A DNA stretch of 64,000 nt, taken from the NCBI RefSeq assembly GCF_002080455.1, contig NZ_CP020555.1:3038001-3102000 (forward strand). Reading direction: 5' to 3'. Each line of letters starts with the position of its first letter. The first letter of the stretch is position 1. A program made the position numbers and the translations under genes. This DNA comes from Streptomyces sp. Sge12. GTDB taxonomy: Bacteria > Actinomycetota > Actinomycetes > Streptomycetales > Streptomycetaceae. Of the stretch, positions 37,020 to 45,617 are shown one piece after another. The notes under the pieces were generated by a model. That model saw nothing but the letters and a program-made list of their open reading frames with translations. It ran no database searches and was not told the DNA's origin.

Positions 37020-37083
37020 CCAACTCACCTTCCCGCTATGAGGTTTTTGACCGATTCGACCGCCGGATGCGGCCGGATCGGGG

Positions 37084-38400
37084 TCAGAGCGTTTCGAGCA
37101 TCTCGGTGACCAGCGCGGCGATCGGGGACCGCTCGGAACGCGTCAGCGTGATGTGCGCGAAGAGCGGGTGGCCCTTCAACTTCTCGACCACGGCGACGAC
37201 TCCGTCGTACCGGCCGACCCGCAGGTTGTCCCGCTGGGCGACGTCGTGGGTCAGAACGACCCGCGAATTGGCCCCGATCCGGGACAGAACGGTCAGCAGG
37301 ACATTGCGCTCCAGCGACTGCGCCTCGTCCACGATCACGAAGGCGTCGTGCAGCGAGCGCCCTCGGATGTGCGTGAGCGGCAGGACCTCCAGCATCCCGC
37401 GGTTCAGCACCTCCTCGATGACCTCGCGCCCGGCGACCGCCGAGAGGGTGTCGAAGACCGCCTGCGCCCATGGGCTCATCTTCTCGGACGCGTCACCGGG
37501 CAGGTAGCCGAGGTCCTGACCGCCCACCGCGTACAGCGGCCGGAAGACCATCACCTTCTGGTGCTGCCTGCGCTCCAGCACCGCCTCCAGGCCCGCGCAG
37601 AGCGCCAGCGCCGACTTGCCGGTGCCGGCCCGGCCGCCCATCGAGATGATCCCGATCTCGGGGTCGAGGAGGAGGTCCAGCGCGATGCGCTGCTCGGCGC
37701 TGCGGCCGTGCAGCCCGAAGGCCTCGCGGTCGCCCCGTACGAGCTTCACGTTGCCGTCCGCCGTGACCCGGCCCAAGGCCTTGCCACGCTCGGACTGCAG
37801 GACCAGTCCGGTGTGCACGGGCAGTTCCGCGGCCTCCGGTACGTAGAGGCGGTCCTCCGAGTAGAGGAGGTCCACCTGCTCCCCGGACAGGGCGAGCTCG
37901 CTCATGCCCGTCCAGCCGGCGTCGGTGATCGCGAGTTCCGCGCGGTACTCCTCGGCGATCAGCCCCACGGAGGAGGCCTTGATGCGCAGTGGGAGATCCT
38001 TCGAGACCACCGTGACGTCGTAGCCCTCGGCCTGGAGGTTGCGGGCGACCGCGAGGATCCGCGAGTCGTTGTCCCCCAACCGGAAGCCGGCGGGCAGGAC
38101 GCCCGGGTCGGAGTGGTTGAGCTCGACACGCAGGGTGCCACCCAGATCGCCCAACGGGATGGGGGCATCCAGGCGACCGTTTCGAACCCGGAAGTCGTCG
38201 AGCAGGCGCAGGGCCTGGCGCGCGAAGTAGCCGAGTTCGGGATGGTGCCTCTTTGCCTCCAGCTCGGTGATCACCACGATCGGGAGCACGACCTCGTGCT
38301 CGTCGAAGCGGGAGATCGCATTGGGGTCTGCCAGCAGGACGCTGGTGTCGAGGACGTAGGTCCGCCTGTCTTGCAGGCGGCTCTTTGTGCTGGTCACCAC
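37084..38400 (-). CDS. PhoH-family protein with N-terminal PIN domain (PhoH2 type)
   Basis: A 438-aa protein combining a PIN RNase domain (about 1-140; [36 protein letters not shown]) with a PhoH helicase-like ATPase. Walker [13 protein letters not shown] is near residue 254 and Walker [14 protein letters not shown] near 345. Mycobacterial PhoH2 proteins are RNA helicases/RNases. The start is ambiguous: GTG 38400 or GTG 38397 gives (M)[15 protein letters not shown]; an upstream ATG 38463 would add 21 residues not typical of the family. Monocistronic. Confidence 0.92.
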   Translation of the reverse strand: MVTSTKSRLQDRRTYVLDTSVLLADPNAISRFDEHEVVLPIVVITELEAKRHHPELGYFARQALRLLDDFRVRNGRLDAPIPLGDLGGTLRVELNHSDPGVLPAGFRLGDNDSRILAVARNLQAEGYDVTVVSKDLPLRIKASSVGLIAEEYRAELAITDAGWTGMSELALSGEQVDLLYSEDRLYVPEAAELPVHTGLVLQSERGKALGRVTADGNVKLVRGDREAFGLHGRSAEQRIALDLLLDPEIGIISMGGRAGTGKSALALCAGLEAVLERRQHQKVMVFRPLYAVGGQDLGYLPGDASEKMSPWAQAVFDTLSAVAGREVIEEVLNRGMLEVLPLTHIRGRSLHDAFVIVDEAQSLERNVLLTVLSRIGANSRVVLTHDVAQRDNLRVGRYDGVVAVVEKLKGHPLFAHITLTRSERSPIAALVTEMLETL

Positions 38401-38703
38401 GGAAGGACGTACCCCCTCGGAAGAGGTCGGGCCATGAAGACCGGACCGGTCATCGGCACCCATGCCAGGGCCGATTTCCGGCCCTCCACTCCGTCCGTGC
38501 GAACCGCACGTGCGTCCTGGTGCAAAGGGCCTCCCGGGCGGACGACCCCATGCCGTCCGCTGAGACTCGACACCCGTGGATCGGGCATCGACCTGAAAGG
38601 GATATTCCCCGATCAGGCCGGGCCATGCCATGGCATATGACGGACGCTCGGTGAATCCCTGGTGAAGGCTTCGCGGGAAGGGGGCGGCGGGACCGGTGGT
38701 GAC

Positions 38704-39465
38704 TCAGGTGCCGTAGCGCCGGTGGCGCGCCGCGTAGTCGCGCAGCGCCCGGAGGAAGTCGACCTTGCGGAAGGCGGGCCAGAAGACTTCGCAGAAGTAG
38801 TACTCGCTGTGCGCGCTCTGCCACAGCATGAATCCGGACAGCCGCTGCTCGCCGCTGGTGCGGATGACGAGGTCGGGGTCGGGCTGGCCGCGCGTGTAGA
38901 GGTGCTCGGCGATGTGGTCGATGTCGAGGATCTCGGCGAGCTCCTCGAAGGAGGTGCCCTTCCGCGCGTGCTCCAGCAGCAGCGAGCGGACCGCGTCGGC
39001 GATCTCCTGGCGGCCGCCGTAGCCGACGGCGACGTTGACCAGTATCCCGTCGACGTCGTGGGTGGCCTGCTCGGCCTCCTTGAGCACGGTCTGGGTCCGG
39101 GCGGGCAGGATGTCGAGGTTGCCGACGTGGTGGACGCGCCAGCGGCCGTCCGCGGCCAGGCCCCGCACGGTGTTCTCGATGATGTTGAGCAGCGGACGGA
39201 GCTCGACCTCGGGCCGGTCCAGGTTGTCCGTGGAGAGCATCCACAGGGTGACGACCTCGACGTCCGTCTCGGTGCACCAGCCCAGCATCTCGGAGATCTT
39301 GTCCGCTCCGGCCTGGTGGCCCTGCTCCGTCGTCCCTCCGGACGCCTTCGCCCAGCGGCGGTTTCCGTCCAGGATGACGCCGATGTGCTTGGGCGCCGCG
39401 TCATGGTCGAGGCGGCCTTCCACCCGGCGTGCGTAAAGCCTGTACACCAGGTCGCGCAGCTTCAC
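38704..39465 (-). CDS. uppS: Isoprenyl transferase (cis-prenyltransferase, UppS family)
   Basis: Adds isopentenyl units in cis to make polyprenyl diphosphate lipid carriers for cell-wall synthesis. The 253-aa protein has the catalytic Asp33 in GVILDGNRRWA, the TLWMLSTDNLDRP block, ILVNVAVGYGGRQEI and the C-terminal LVIRTSGEQRLSGFMLWQ. Streptomyces has more than one such enzyme, so product chain length is not certain. GTG 39465 has GGAAG five bases upstream. Divergent from the aldo/keto reductase with a 126-bp gap. Confidence 0.93.
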   Translation of the reverse strand: MKLRDLVYRLYARRVEGRLDHDAAPKHIGVILDGNRRWAKASGGTTEQGHQAGADKISEMLGWCTETDVEVVTLWMLSTDNLDRPEVELRPLLNIIENTVRGLAADGRWRVHHVGNLDILPARTQTVLKEAEQATHDVDGILVNVAVGYGGRQEIADAVRSLLLEHARKGTSFEELAEILDIDHIAEHLYTRGQPDPDLVIRTSGEQRLSGFMLWQSAHSEYYFCEVFWPAFRKVDFLRALRDYAARHRRYGT

Positions 39466-39591
39466 GATCTTCCAGCCCCTCCGTGCAGTGCCCCCGTGCG
39501 AATTGCGGTGCCCCCGAGTGCGCCACATTACTGCGCGCCGGGAGGGGGTACCCAACTCGGTGCGTCACAACTCCGTGATAGGGAGGACAAC

Positions 39592-40629
39592 GTGACTGAT
39601 ACCAATCCCTATCGGGCAGAGCCCTCGCGCTACGACTCCATGGAGTACCGGCGCACCGGCCACAGCGGCCTCAAGCTTCCCGCGATCTCCCTCGGCCTCT
39701 GGCACAACTTCGGCGACGACAGAACGCTGGAGTCCCAGCGGGCGATCCTCCGCCGGGCCTTCGACCTCGGGATCACCCACTTCGACCTGGCGAACAACTA
39801 CGGTCCGCCGCCCGGCTCGGCCGAGCTGAACTTCGGCAAGATCTTTGCCCAGGACTTCGCGTCCCACCGCGACGAGCTGATCCTTTCGACCAAGGCCGGC
39901 TATCTGATGCACGCCGGCCCGTACGGCGAGTGGGGCAGCCGCAAGTACCTGCTCAGCTCGCTCGACGCCTCGCTGAAGCGGATGGGCGTGGACTACGTCG
40001 ACATCTTCTACTCGCACCGCTTCGACCCGGAGACCCCCCTCGAGGAGACCATGGGCGCCCTCGCGTCCGCGGTCCAGCAGGGCAAGGCGCTCTACGTGGG
40101 CGTCTCCTCCTACACGGCGGAGCAGACGGCCGAGGCCGTGCGGATCCTGCGCGGGATGGGCGTGCGCCCGCTCATCCACCAGCCCTCGTACTCCATGATC
40201 AACCGCTGGACGGAGGAGGACGGCCTGCTGGACACCCTGGAGGACGCCGGCATGGGGTGCATCTCCTTCGCCCCGCTGGCGCAGGGCATGCTGACGGGCA
40301 AGTACCTGAAGGGCATCCCGGCCGACTCGCGCGCCGCGCAGGGCAAGTCCCTGAACCCGGACCTGCTCTCGGACGAGGTGCTCCGCCGGCTGACCGGTCT
40401 GAACGAGATCGCCTCCCGCCGCGGGCAGTCCCTCGCCCAGCTGGCGCTCAAGTGGGTGCTGCGCGACGACCGGATGACCTCGGCCCTGATCGGCGCGTCG
40501 AGCGTGCCGCAGCTGGAGGAGAACGTGGCCGCGCTGGCTTCCGCGCCGCTCACCGAGGCCGAGTTGAAGGAGATCGACTCCCTGGCCGTCTCCACCCCCG
40601 GCACCAACATCTGGGCCCAGCGGGGCTGA
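39592..40629 (+). CDS. Aldo/keto reductase (YghZ/L-glyceraldehyde-3-phosphate reductase type)
   Basis: A 345-aa NADPH-dependent TIM-barrel oxidoreductase. The catalytic tetrad is visible: FDLANNYGPPPGSAE (Asp, Tyr), LSTKAGYLM (Lys) and FYSHRFDPETP (His). The cofactor loop near the C-terminus is ALIGASSVPQLEENVAAL. Most similar in pattern to YghZ/GpR enzymes acting on L-glyceraldehyde 3-phosphate and methylglyoxal. GTG 39592 with GGGAGGA at 39581-39587. Followed by a hairpin shared with the prepilin peptidase gene. Confidence 0.93.
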   Translation: MTDTNPYRAEPSRYDSMEYRRTGHSGLKLPAISLGLWHNFGDDRTLESQRAILRRAFDLGITHFDLANNYGPPPGSAELNFGKIFAQDFASHRDELILSTKAGYLMHAGPYGEWGSRKYLLSSLDASLKRMGVDYVDIFYSHRFDPETPLEETMGALASAVQQGKALYVGVSSYTAEQTAEAVRILRGMGVRPLIHQPSYSMINRWTEEDGLLDTLEDAGMGCISFAPLAQGMLTGKYLKGIPADSRAAQGKSLNPDLLSDEVLRRLTGLNEIASRRGQSLAQLALKWVLRDDRMTSALIGASSVPQLEENVAALASAPLTEAELKEIDSLAVSTPGTNIWAQRG

Positions 40630-40677
40630 CCTGCACTTTTGCCGCGAAGTACGGCACTGGAGCGGGAAAACAAAAAA

Positions 40678-40712
40678 CGGGCCGGTCCGTGGGGGGGATA
40701 CGGACCGGCCCG
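40678..40712. terminator. 13-bp hairpin with A-tract (strong on the minus strand)
   Basis: CGGGCCGGTCCGT (40678-40690) pairs with ACGGACCGGCCCG (40700-40712). The run AAAACAAAAAA just before it gives a U-tract on the minus strand, so it is a canonical terminator for the prepilin peptidase gene. It can also stop the aldo/keto reductase transcript. Confidence 0.88.
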
Positions 40713-40771
40713 AGGGGGGGGTTCCACCATAACCCTTCGTAAAGCATGCTGCGTGCATTGGCGCACCACGA

Positions 40772-41545
40772 TTACGCTCCGAAACCACCCAGCAGCACTC
40801 CGGTGAGTGCTCCGGCCGCCATGAAGGGGCCGAACGCGTAGCTCTGATGGCCCCGTTCAGAACTGCGCAGCACCAGGAACAGCCCGTAGAGGGCCCCGTA
40901 GAGGAGGCCGAGGAAGGCCCCCGCGGACCATACCCCCCACCCGTACCACCCAAGAGCGACCCCCAGCGAGAGCGCCAGCTTGACGTCGCCGAAGCCCATG
41001 CCGTCGGGGTTGATCAGATGGAGCAGCAGGTACGCCGCTCCGAGCGCGCCGCCGCCCAGCAGCGCGAGCCGCCAGTCGCCTCCGGCGCGGGGCAGGAGGG
41101 CGGCCGCACCGAGCCCGGCGGCGAGGGCGGCGGCGAGCGGCAGGGTCAGCACGTCGGGCAGCCGGTGCACGGCGCGGTCCACGAGCGAGAGCAGCACGAC
41201 CACCGGGGCGAGCCCCACGTAGGCCACCGCCTCGGGCCGCGCCCCGACGGCAGCCCCGACCAGGGCGCAGAGCGCCCCGACGAGGGCGGCGAGCGGGGCG
41301 GCGCGCCTCCCGTAGGCGTGCGGGGCGGCGGACCCGGGGGGCCGGCCGCCGGGATCCCGCACGACGACCTCCGCGGGAACCCTGCAGCGGGCCGGTCCGA
41401 GCCAGCCGCGCACCCGGTGCCCCTGCGGGCAGCGGTCGCGCCAGGGTTCCCCCGGCTCGACGGAGAACCGGTACGCGGCACGCGGCAGCAGCCAGCCCGC
41501 GGCGGCGCCGTATCCGGCGGCGAGGACGATCAGGGCGACACCCAT
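40772..41545 (-). CDS. Type IV prepilin peptidase (A24 family, TadV/CpaA-like)
   Basis: A membrane aspartyl protease that cleaves leader peptides of type IV and Flp-type pilins. The 257-aa protein has about seven TM helices and both catalytic aspartate motifs: LSLVDRAVHRLPD and GMGFGDVKLALSLG. The first cytoplasmic loop contains only CPQGHRVRGWLGPARC, a reduced version of the zinc-binding loop. ATG 41545 gives MGVALIVLAAG. It is the only prepilin peptidase in the window, so it probably processes the Tad pilins encoded 14-20 kb to the right. Confidence 0.9.
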   Translation of the reverse strand: MGVALIVLAAGYGAAAGWLLPRAAYRFSVEPGEPWRDRCPQGHRVRGWLGPARCRVPAEVVVRDPGGRPPGSAAPHAYGRRAAPLAALVGALCALVGAAVGARPEAVAYVGLAPVVVLLSLVDRAVHRLPDVLTLPLAAALAAGLGAAALLPRAGGDWRLALLGGGALGAAYLLLHLINPDGMGFGDVKLALSLGVALGWYGWGVWSAGAFLGLLYGALYGLFLVLRSSERGHQSYAFGPFMAAGALTGVLLGGFGA

Positions 41546-41634
41546 GCGGCGACGGTAGCGCCGACGGGTGCGGCTGCGCGGGTCGGGTCGGGGTCCCGCC
41601 GCGCAGCGGCACACCGCCCCCTAGGCTGGCCGCC

Positions 41635-42009
41635 ATGGCGAACTGGCGTGACGGCAACGGCACCCTGCTGGTCGGCGCGGATCCCAGGGAGATCCCGCTG
41701 GAGGTCGCGGCCTCGTACGGGGCGCGGACCCGCGGGCTGCTCGGGCGGGACGGGATCGACGGCGCGATGCTGCTGACCCCCGCCGCGAGCGTGCACACCT
41801 TCCGGATGCGGTTCGCGATCGACGTGGCCTACCTGGACCGCGGCTTCGGCGTGCTCGCGGTGGTCACGATGGCGCCGGGCCGCCTCGGCCTGCCCCGGCT
41901 CCGCGCCCGGCACGTCCTGGAGTCGGCGGCGGGCGCCATGGCCGGATGGGGCCTGCGGGCCGGAACCACCGTCGAGGTGGACGTACCGGGGCGTCTCACG
42001 GGCGGCTAG
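41635..42009 (+). CDS. DUF192 protein
   Basis: A 124-aa protein of the DUF192 family. The pattern ARTRGLLGRDGIDGAMLL, then VHTFRMRFAIDVAYLDRGFGVL and VLESAAGAMAGWGLRAG is typical. No signal peptide is seen. DUF192 genes are often found close to prepilin peptidase or Tad genes in actinobacteria, which fits the divergent peptidase gene 89 bp away. Function unknown. Confidence 0.88.
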   Translation: MANWRDGNGTLLVGADPREIPLEVAASYGARTRGLLGRDGIDGAMLLTPAASVHTFRMRFAIDVAYLDRGFGVLAVVTMAPGRLGLPRLRARHVLESAAGAMAGWGLRAGTTVEVDVPGRLTGG

Positions 42010-42068
42010 GCGGTACTCCGCACTGGCAGTAGGTTGGGGCGGTTGAGCTGGGGCATCAGGGGAGCGGC

Positions 42069-42686
42069 ATGACGGAGAACGCGCGGATCAAGGCGCTGGA
42101 GCAGATCATGCCGGCGACGCACGGCGCCGACGAGGACATCGACTGGCCGGCGGTGGAAGCCGTCTGGGGGACGCGCTTCCCGGCCGATTTCATCGCGTTC
42201 ATGGGCCGCTTCGGCGCGGGCTCCATCAACGGCGAGGCCAGCATCCTGCTCCCGCTGCCCAAGCCCGGACTCCAGTGGGATCCGGCCGGGATGGCCGAGG
42301 AGACCGACAACGCCCGGCAGACCTGGGAGGCGGAGGGCGGCCGGTCCGCCTTCGACGTGGACCCGGAGTCGATCATCGCCTGGGGCGTCACCGGCGGGTC
42401 GGACATCCTGTGCTGGCTCACCTCCGACCCCGATCCGGACCGCTGGCCGGTCCTGGTCTGCGGGCGGCACACCGCCGACTCCTTCGCGGTGTACCCGTAC
42501 GGCATGGCCGAGTTCCTCTACCGGCTCTGCTCCGACGAGTTCGACGTGAGCCCCGTCAGCATCACCTTCTGGGACGGCGGCCACCTCAGCTTCGTGCACT
42601 GGCGCAAGGCCCAGCGGCGCTGGCAGGAGGGCCGCAACCCGGAGACGGGCGAGCCCGACCCGTACGCCGGCGAGTTCGCCGACTAG
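42069..42686 (+). CDS. SMI1/KNR4-family protein
   Basis: A 205-aa soluble protein. The N-terminal SMI1/KNR4 (SUKH-like) fold is shown by IDWPAVEAVWGTRFPADFIAFMGRFGAGSI and the later IIAWGVTGGSDILCWLTS, PDPDRWPVLVCGR and YPYGMAEFLYRL. SUKH proteins are frequently immunity proteins against contact-dependent toxins, but no toxin gene is adjacent. A stand-alone regulatory role is equally possible. The final about 30 residues are polar. Confidence 0.88.
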   Translation: MTENARIKALEQIMPATHGADEDIDWPAVEAVWGTRFPADFIAFMGRFGAGSINGEASILLPLPKPGLQWDPAGMAEETDNARQTWEAEGGRSAFDVDPESIIAWGVTGGSDILCWLTSDPDPDRWPVLVCGRHTADSFAVYPYGMAEFLYRLCSDEFDVSPVSITFWDGGHLSFVHWRKAQRRWQEGRNPETGEPDPYAGEFAD

Positions 42687-42709
42687 CCCGCACCCCCGAA
42701 AAACCCTGG

Positions 42710-42740
42710 AGCCCGTTCCCGAGACCGGAAACGGGCTTTT
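42710..42740 (+). terminator. Rho-independent terminator
   Basis: AGCCCGTTCCC and GGAAACGGGCT form an 11-bp stem with one mismatch and a 6-nt loop, ending in TTTT, 24 bp after the SMI1/KNR4 stop. Confidence 0.85.
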
Positions 42741-42957
42741 CGGCATGTCTACGCGCGTCCGTTTCGTGGATCACATATCGGAAAACACCATTCGGAAAAG
42801 CCCCACTTGGAGCATTGACCACAAGTGCGCCCCCAATGGAATCAACCACCCCTCCCTCAGGAGAGAATTCCGGCCAACGGGCCATCGAGGGACACCCCGG
42901 CTCGGAGTGACTCATAAGTAATAACGGGATCCAAAAGAAAATCAGGGGAATACACCC

Positions 42958-44244
42958 GTGCAACGGAGAATTTTCGGCACGACCGCCACCACGGCCGTGC
43001 TCGGCCTGCTGATACCTCTGGCCGGATGTGGTGGCTCCGGCGACAGTGCAGGTGACAGCGGTACGCTGCATCTGGTCGCCGCCGAATACGGCGACAGCCC
43101 GGCCACCAGTTCCAAGCCCTACTGGGACAAGATGGCGGCAGATTTCACCGAGCAGAACCCCGGAATCAAGGTCGAGGTCGAGCTCCTTCCGTGGGCCGAC
43201 ATCGACCGCGAGGTCTCCCGCAGGGTCAAGGACGGCAAGTCGCCGGACATGGCCCTCATGGGGTCCTACTCGGACTTCGCGGCCCAGGGAAAGCTCTATC
43301 CCGCGGACGAACTCCTCTCGGTCACCGCCGAGGCGAATTTCCTCCAGCCGCTCGCCGACGCGGGCTCCGTCGGCAACACCCTCTACGGCCTGCCGTTCGT
43401 GGCGAGCAGCCGCCTCCTGTTCTACAACGAGGCCCTCTTCGCCAAGGCCGGCATCAAAGAGGCCCCCAAGACCTGGTCCGACCTCAAGGCCGACGCCAAG
43501 GCGCTGAAGGACAAGGGCGTGAAGTACCCGTACGCCCTGCCGCTCGGCCCCGAGGAGGCACACGCCGAGGCGCTGATCTGGGAGCTGAGCAACGGCGGCG
43601 GCTACGCCGACAGCAGCGGGAACTACAGCCTGGACTCCGACCAGAACATCGCGACCTGGAGCTGGGTCAAGGAGCACATGGTCGCCACCGGACTCACCGG
43701 CCCGACCCCGCCGTCACAGCTCAACCGCGCCGAGGCCTTCGCCGCCTTCCTGCGCGGCGAGGTGGGCATGGTCAACGGCTATCCGTCGCTGGCCCACGAG
43801 GCCCGCACCAAGGGCATCGGGGTCGCGACCGTCGCCATGCCGGTCTCGGACAACCTCGGCACCGGGGAGGTCCCGCCCACCGTCGGTGTCGCCGACTGGA
43901 TGATGGCCTTCAGGCAGAACGGCAAGCGCGCGGAGATCGGCAAGTTCCTGGACTTCGTCTACCAGGACAAGAACCTGTCGGACTTCGCCGGCCGCTACCA
44001 CCTGCTGCCGTCCACCGTCACCGCCTCGCGCACGCCGGCCGGCGGCGGCCTGGACAAGAACGACACGCAGTTCCTGAACGCCCTGCGCGGAGCCCAGCTC
44101 TACCCGGTCAACGACCCGTCCTGGCTGACGGTCAGCGACACCATCAAGCGCAACATCGGGCGCGCCGTCGAACCGAGCGGTGACCCGAAGCTCGTCCTGG
44201 AGGACATCGCCTCGCAGGCCTCCCAGGCCTCCAAGAAGCACTGA
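42958..44244 (+). CDS. ABC-transporter solute-binding lipoprotein (sugar type), without permease genes
   Basis: A 428-aa lipoprotein: lipobox LAGC at residues 21-24 after a short hydrophobic signal, then a Gly/Ser linker. A type 2 periplasmic-binding fold of the extracellular solute-binding family 1 follows (FTEQNPGIKVEVELLPWADIDREV, YGLPFVASSRLLFYNEALFAKAG, KTWSDLKADAKALKDKG). No permease or ATPase genes flank it, so it probably feeds a transporter encoded elsewhere, perhaps with a shared MsiK-type ATPase. GTG 42958. The upstream 217 bp are AT-richer than average. Confidence 0.92.
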   Translation: MQRRIFGTTATTAVLGLLIPLAGCGGSGDSAGDSGTLHLVAAEYGDSPATSSKPYWDKMAADFTEQNPGIKVEVELLPWADIDREVSRRVKDGKSPDMALMGSYSDFAAQGKLYPADELLSVTAEANFLQPLADAGSVGNTLYGLPFVASSRLLFYNEALFAKAGIKEAPKTWSDLKADAKALKDKGVKYPYALPLGPEEAHAEALIWELSNGGGYADSSGNYSLDSDQNIATWSWVKEHMVATGLTGPTPPSQLNRAEAFAAFLRGEVGMVNGYPSLAHEARTKGIGVATVAMPVSDNLGTGEVPPTVGVADWMMAFRQNGKRAEIGKFLDFVYQDKNLSDFAGRYHLLPSTVTASRTPAGGGLDKNDTQFLNALRGAQLYPVNDPSWLTVSDTIKRNIGRAVEPSGDPKLVLEDIASQASQASKKH

Positions 44245-44392
44245 GAAGTCCCTCGACACGGGACCTTCGACCCATGCCGCGCACCACCCCGTGCGGCACC
44301 ATGTCCCCTACGGCACTTGATCCGAGGCCGTGGCCCAGTCGCCCGACGAGCACCCACAAGGTGCGCGGGGCGGCCGGCCTCCACCCCGCCCC

Positions 44393-45016
44393 TCAGCGCT
44401 GCGGCCCGTGGTTCTCGGCGAACGCCGTCCGGTACTGCTCGCAGCTGGAGTCCCAGCGCAGCGTGCCCCCGAGGGTTCCGTAGCCCGAGCGCGTGACCGA
44501 CCACTCCACCGTGTACTCCCCGGTGTCGCACGCGATCCGCTTGCCGCCCACGACCTTCTCGCGCCCGGTCGCCGGCTTCCCGGTCAGCTCCTTGCGGACC
44601 TCCCCCACCTTGGCGCGGTCCGCGTTGCGCAGCACGGCGTGCACCACGATCGGGTGCGTGCCCTCCTTGACCGTCACCGCCTTCTTCACCACCGTCGAGT
44701 CGGACACCGACCAGGCGAACTCGTACGAGGGCAGCCACGCCAGGGTCTTGGGGTCGCCGGACTTCCGCTCGAACTCGGGTGCGGCCGCCGGGCCGGGGCG
44801 CGTGACGGTCTTGTACTGGATCCCGGGATGGAAGCGGAGTTGCCCCTCCACCTTGTGCATCTCGTCCTTGGTCCACATCGACTTCATGGTCTTCTCGCCG
44901 CCTGCCGGGTCCTGGAGGTACACGGCGCCCTCCGCGGCGGCGGCCTGCCCCAGGAGGGGTGCGAGGGCGGCCGAGGCGGTGGCGAGGGCGAGAGCGGCGA
45001 TGCGGGTGCGCTTCAT
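44393..45016 (-). CDS. Secreted protein of unknown function
   Basis: A 207-aa exported protein: signal peptide MKRTRIAALALATASAAL, with cleavage probably after the QAAAAEG region. The mature part contains MWTKDEMHKVEGQLRFHPG, YEFAWSVSDSTVVKKAVTV and a cysteine pair (RIACDTGEY and WDSSCEQY) likely disulfide-bonded. The WSVTRSGYGTLGGTLRW segment suggests a beta-rich fold. I considered a subtilisin-inhibitor (SSI) relation because of length and cysteines but see no SSI signature. Convergent with the solute-binding gene. Confidence 0.78.
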   Translation of the reverse strand: MKRTRIAALALATASAALAPLLGQAAAAEGAVYLQDPAGGEKTMKSMWTKDEMHKVEGQLRFHPGIQYKTVTRPGPAAAPEFERKSGDPKTLAWLPSYEFAWSVSDSTVVKKAVTVKEGTHPIVVHAVLRNADRAKVGEVRKELTGKPATGREKVVGGKRIACDTGEYTVEWSVTRSGYGTLGGTLRWDSSCEQYRTAFAENHGPQR

Positions 45017-45147
45017 GCCCGGCCCAACGGGAGCCTCCGGCGGGCCGGAACGACACCGGCCTCGCATTCACCCGTACGGGAGCGCGTGCGCTGCGCCGCC
45101 CCGTACGGGCTGGGGCTGGACCTCTCGACGGGGCTCCCGGGCGGGGC

Positions 45148-45477
45148 TCAGGCCTGGCCGGTCTCGATGCGGCTGATCCGGCCGCCGCCCGGGGCGATGA
45201 CGAAGCGCCAGGTGGTGCGCATCTCGCCCCAGGTGTCGTTGCGGTAGTTGACGAGCAGGGTGCGGCCGCCGTCGGACTCGGACTGGACGTCCATGTGGCC
45301 GCCGGAGTCGAAGATCTCCCGGTCGATCCACTCGTGCAGGTCGCGGTCGGAGCCGTCGTCGGACAGGGTCGCGTCGGCGGTGAGGACCGCGAGGAAGGCG
45401 TCCTTGTCGTGCGCGTTGACGGCGGCGACGAGGGCGCCGACCACCGGGTCGGACAGTCTGGCGGGGGCGATGGCCAC
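45148..45477 (-). CDS. NTF2/SnoaL-like protein
   Basis: A 109-aa protein of the NTF2-like fold: DPVVGALVAAVNAHDKDAFLAVL, then LTADATLSDDGSDRDLHEWID and MRTTWRFVIAPGGGRISRIETGQ, ending at the GQA. Such domains bind small hydrophobic ligands or act as isomerases or dehydratases; no active site can be assigned. GTG 45477 is chosen because AGGAGG lies 6 bp upstream; the open frame extends to 45594 without a site. Upstream (45525-45550) is a short run of TACA/GTCC tetramers. Confidence 0.82.
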   Translation of the reverse strand: MAIAPARLSDPVVGALVAAVNAHDKDAFLAVLTADATLSDDGSDRDLHEWIDREIFDSGGHMDVQSESDGGRTLLVNYRNDTWGEMRTTWRFVIAPGGGRISRIETGQA

Positions 45478-45617
45478 AGGAGCCTCCTGGTCGTGGTGGG
45501 ACGGTTGGCCGGACGGGCGTTGGGCGTACATACATACGTCCGTCCGTGCCCGACCAGGGAACAACGCGGGCGGGTCCGCTTCGTCGACCGTCACCCGTTC
45601 GCCCGGCGGACGGCGTG

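Larger units (their letters stand above)
36649..37083 (-). other. 435-bp intergenic leader between phoH and the transglycosylase gene
   Basis: No gene is seen here. From right to left it holds the phoH terminator (36981-37019), a Crp-like palindrome (36921-36936), and a long-range inverted repeat: GCATACGGC (36791-36799) with GCCGTATGC (36852-36860). About 120 nt of GC-rich sequence leads to the GTG. Streptomyces cell-wall hydrolase genes often have c-di-AMP (ydaO) riboswitch leaders. I looked for conserved ydaO blocks and did not find convincing ones, so I only call it a structured leader. Confidence 0.4.

Noticed and set aside
44393..45016. Subtilisin-inhibitor (SSI) assignment for the secreted protein
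   Set aside because: Size and a cysteine pair are suggestive, but the SSI reactive-site and cysteine pattern is absent.
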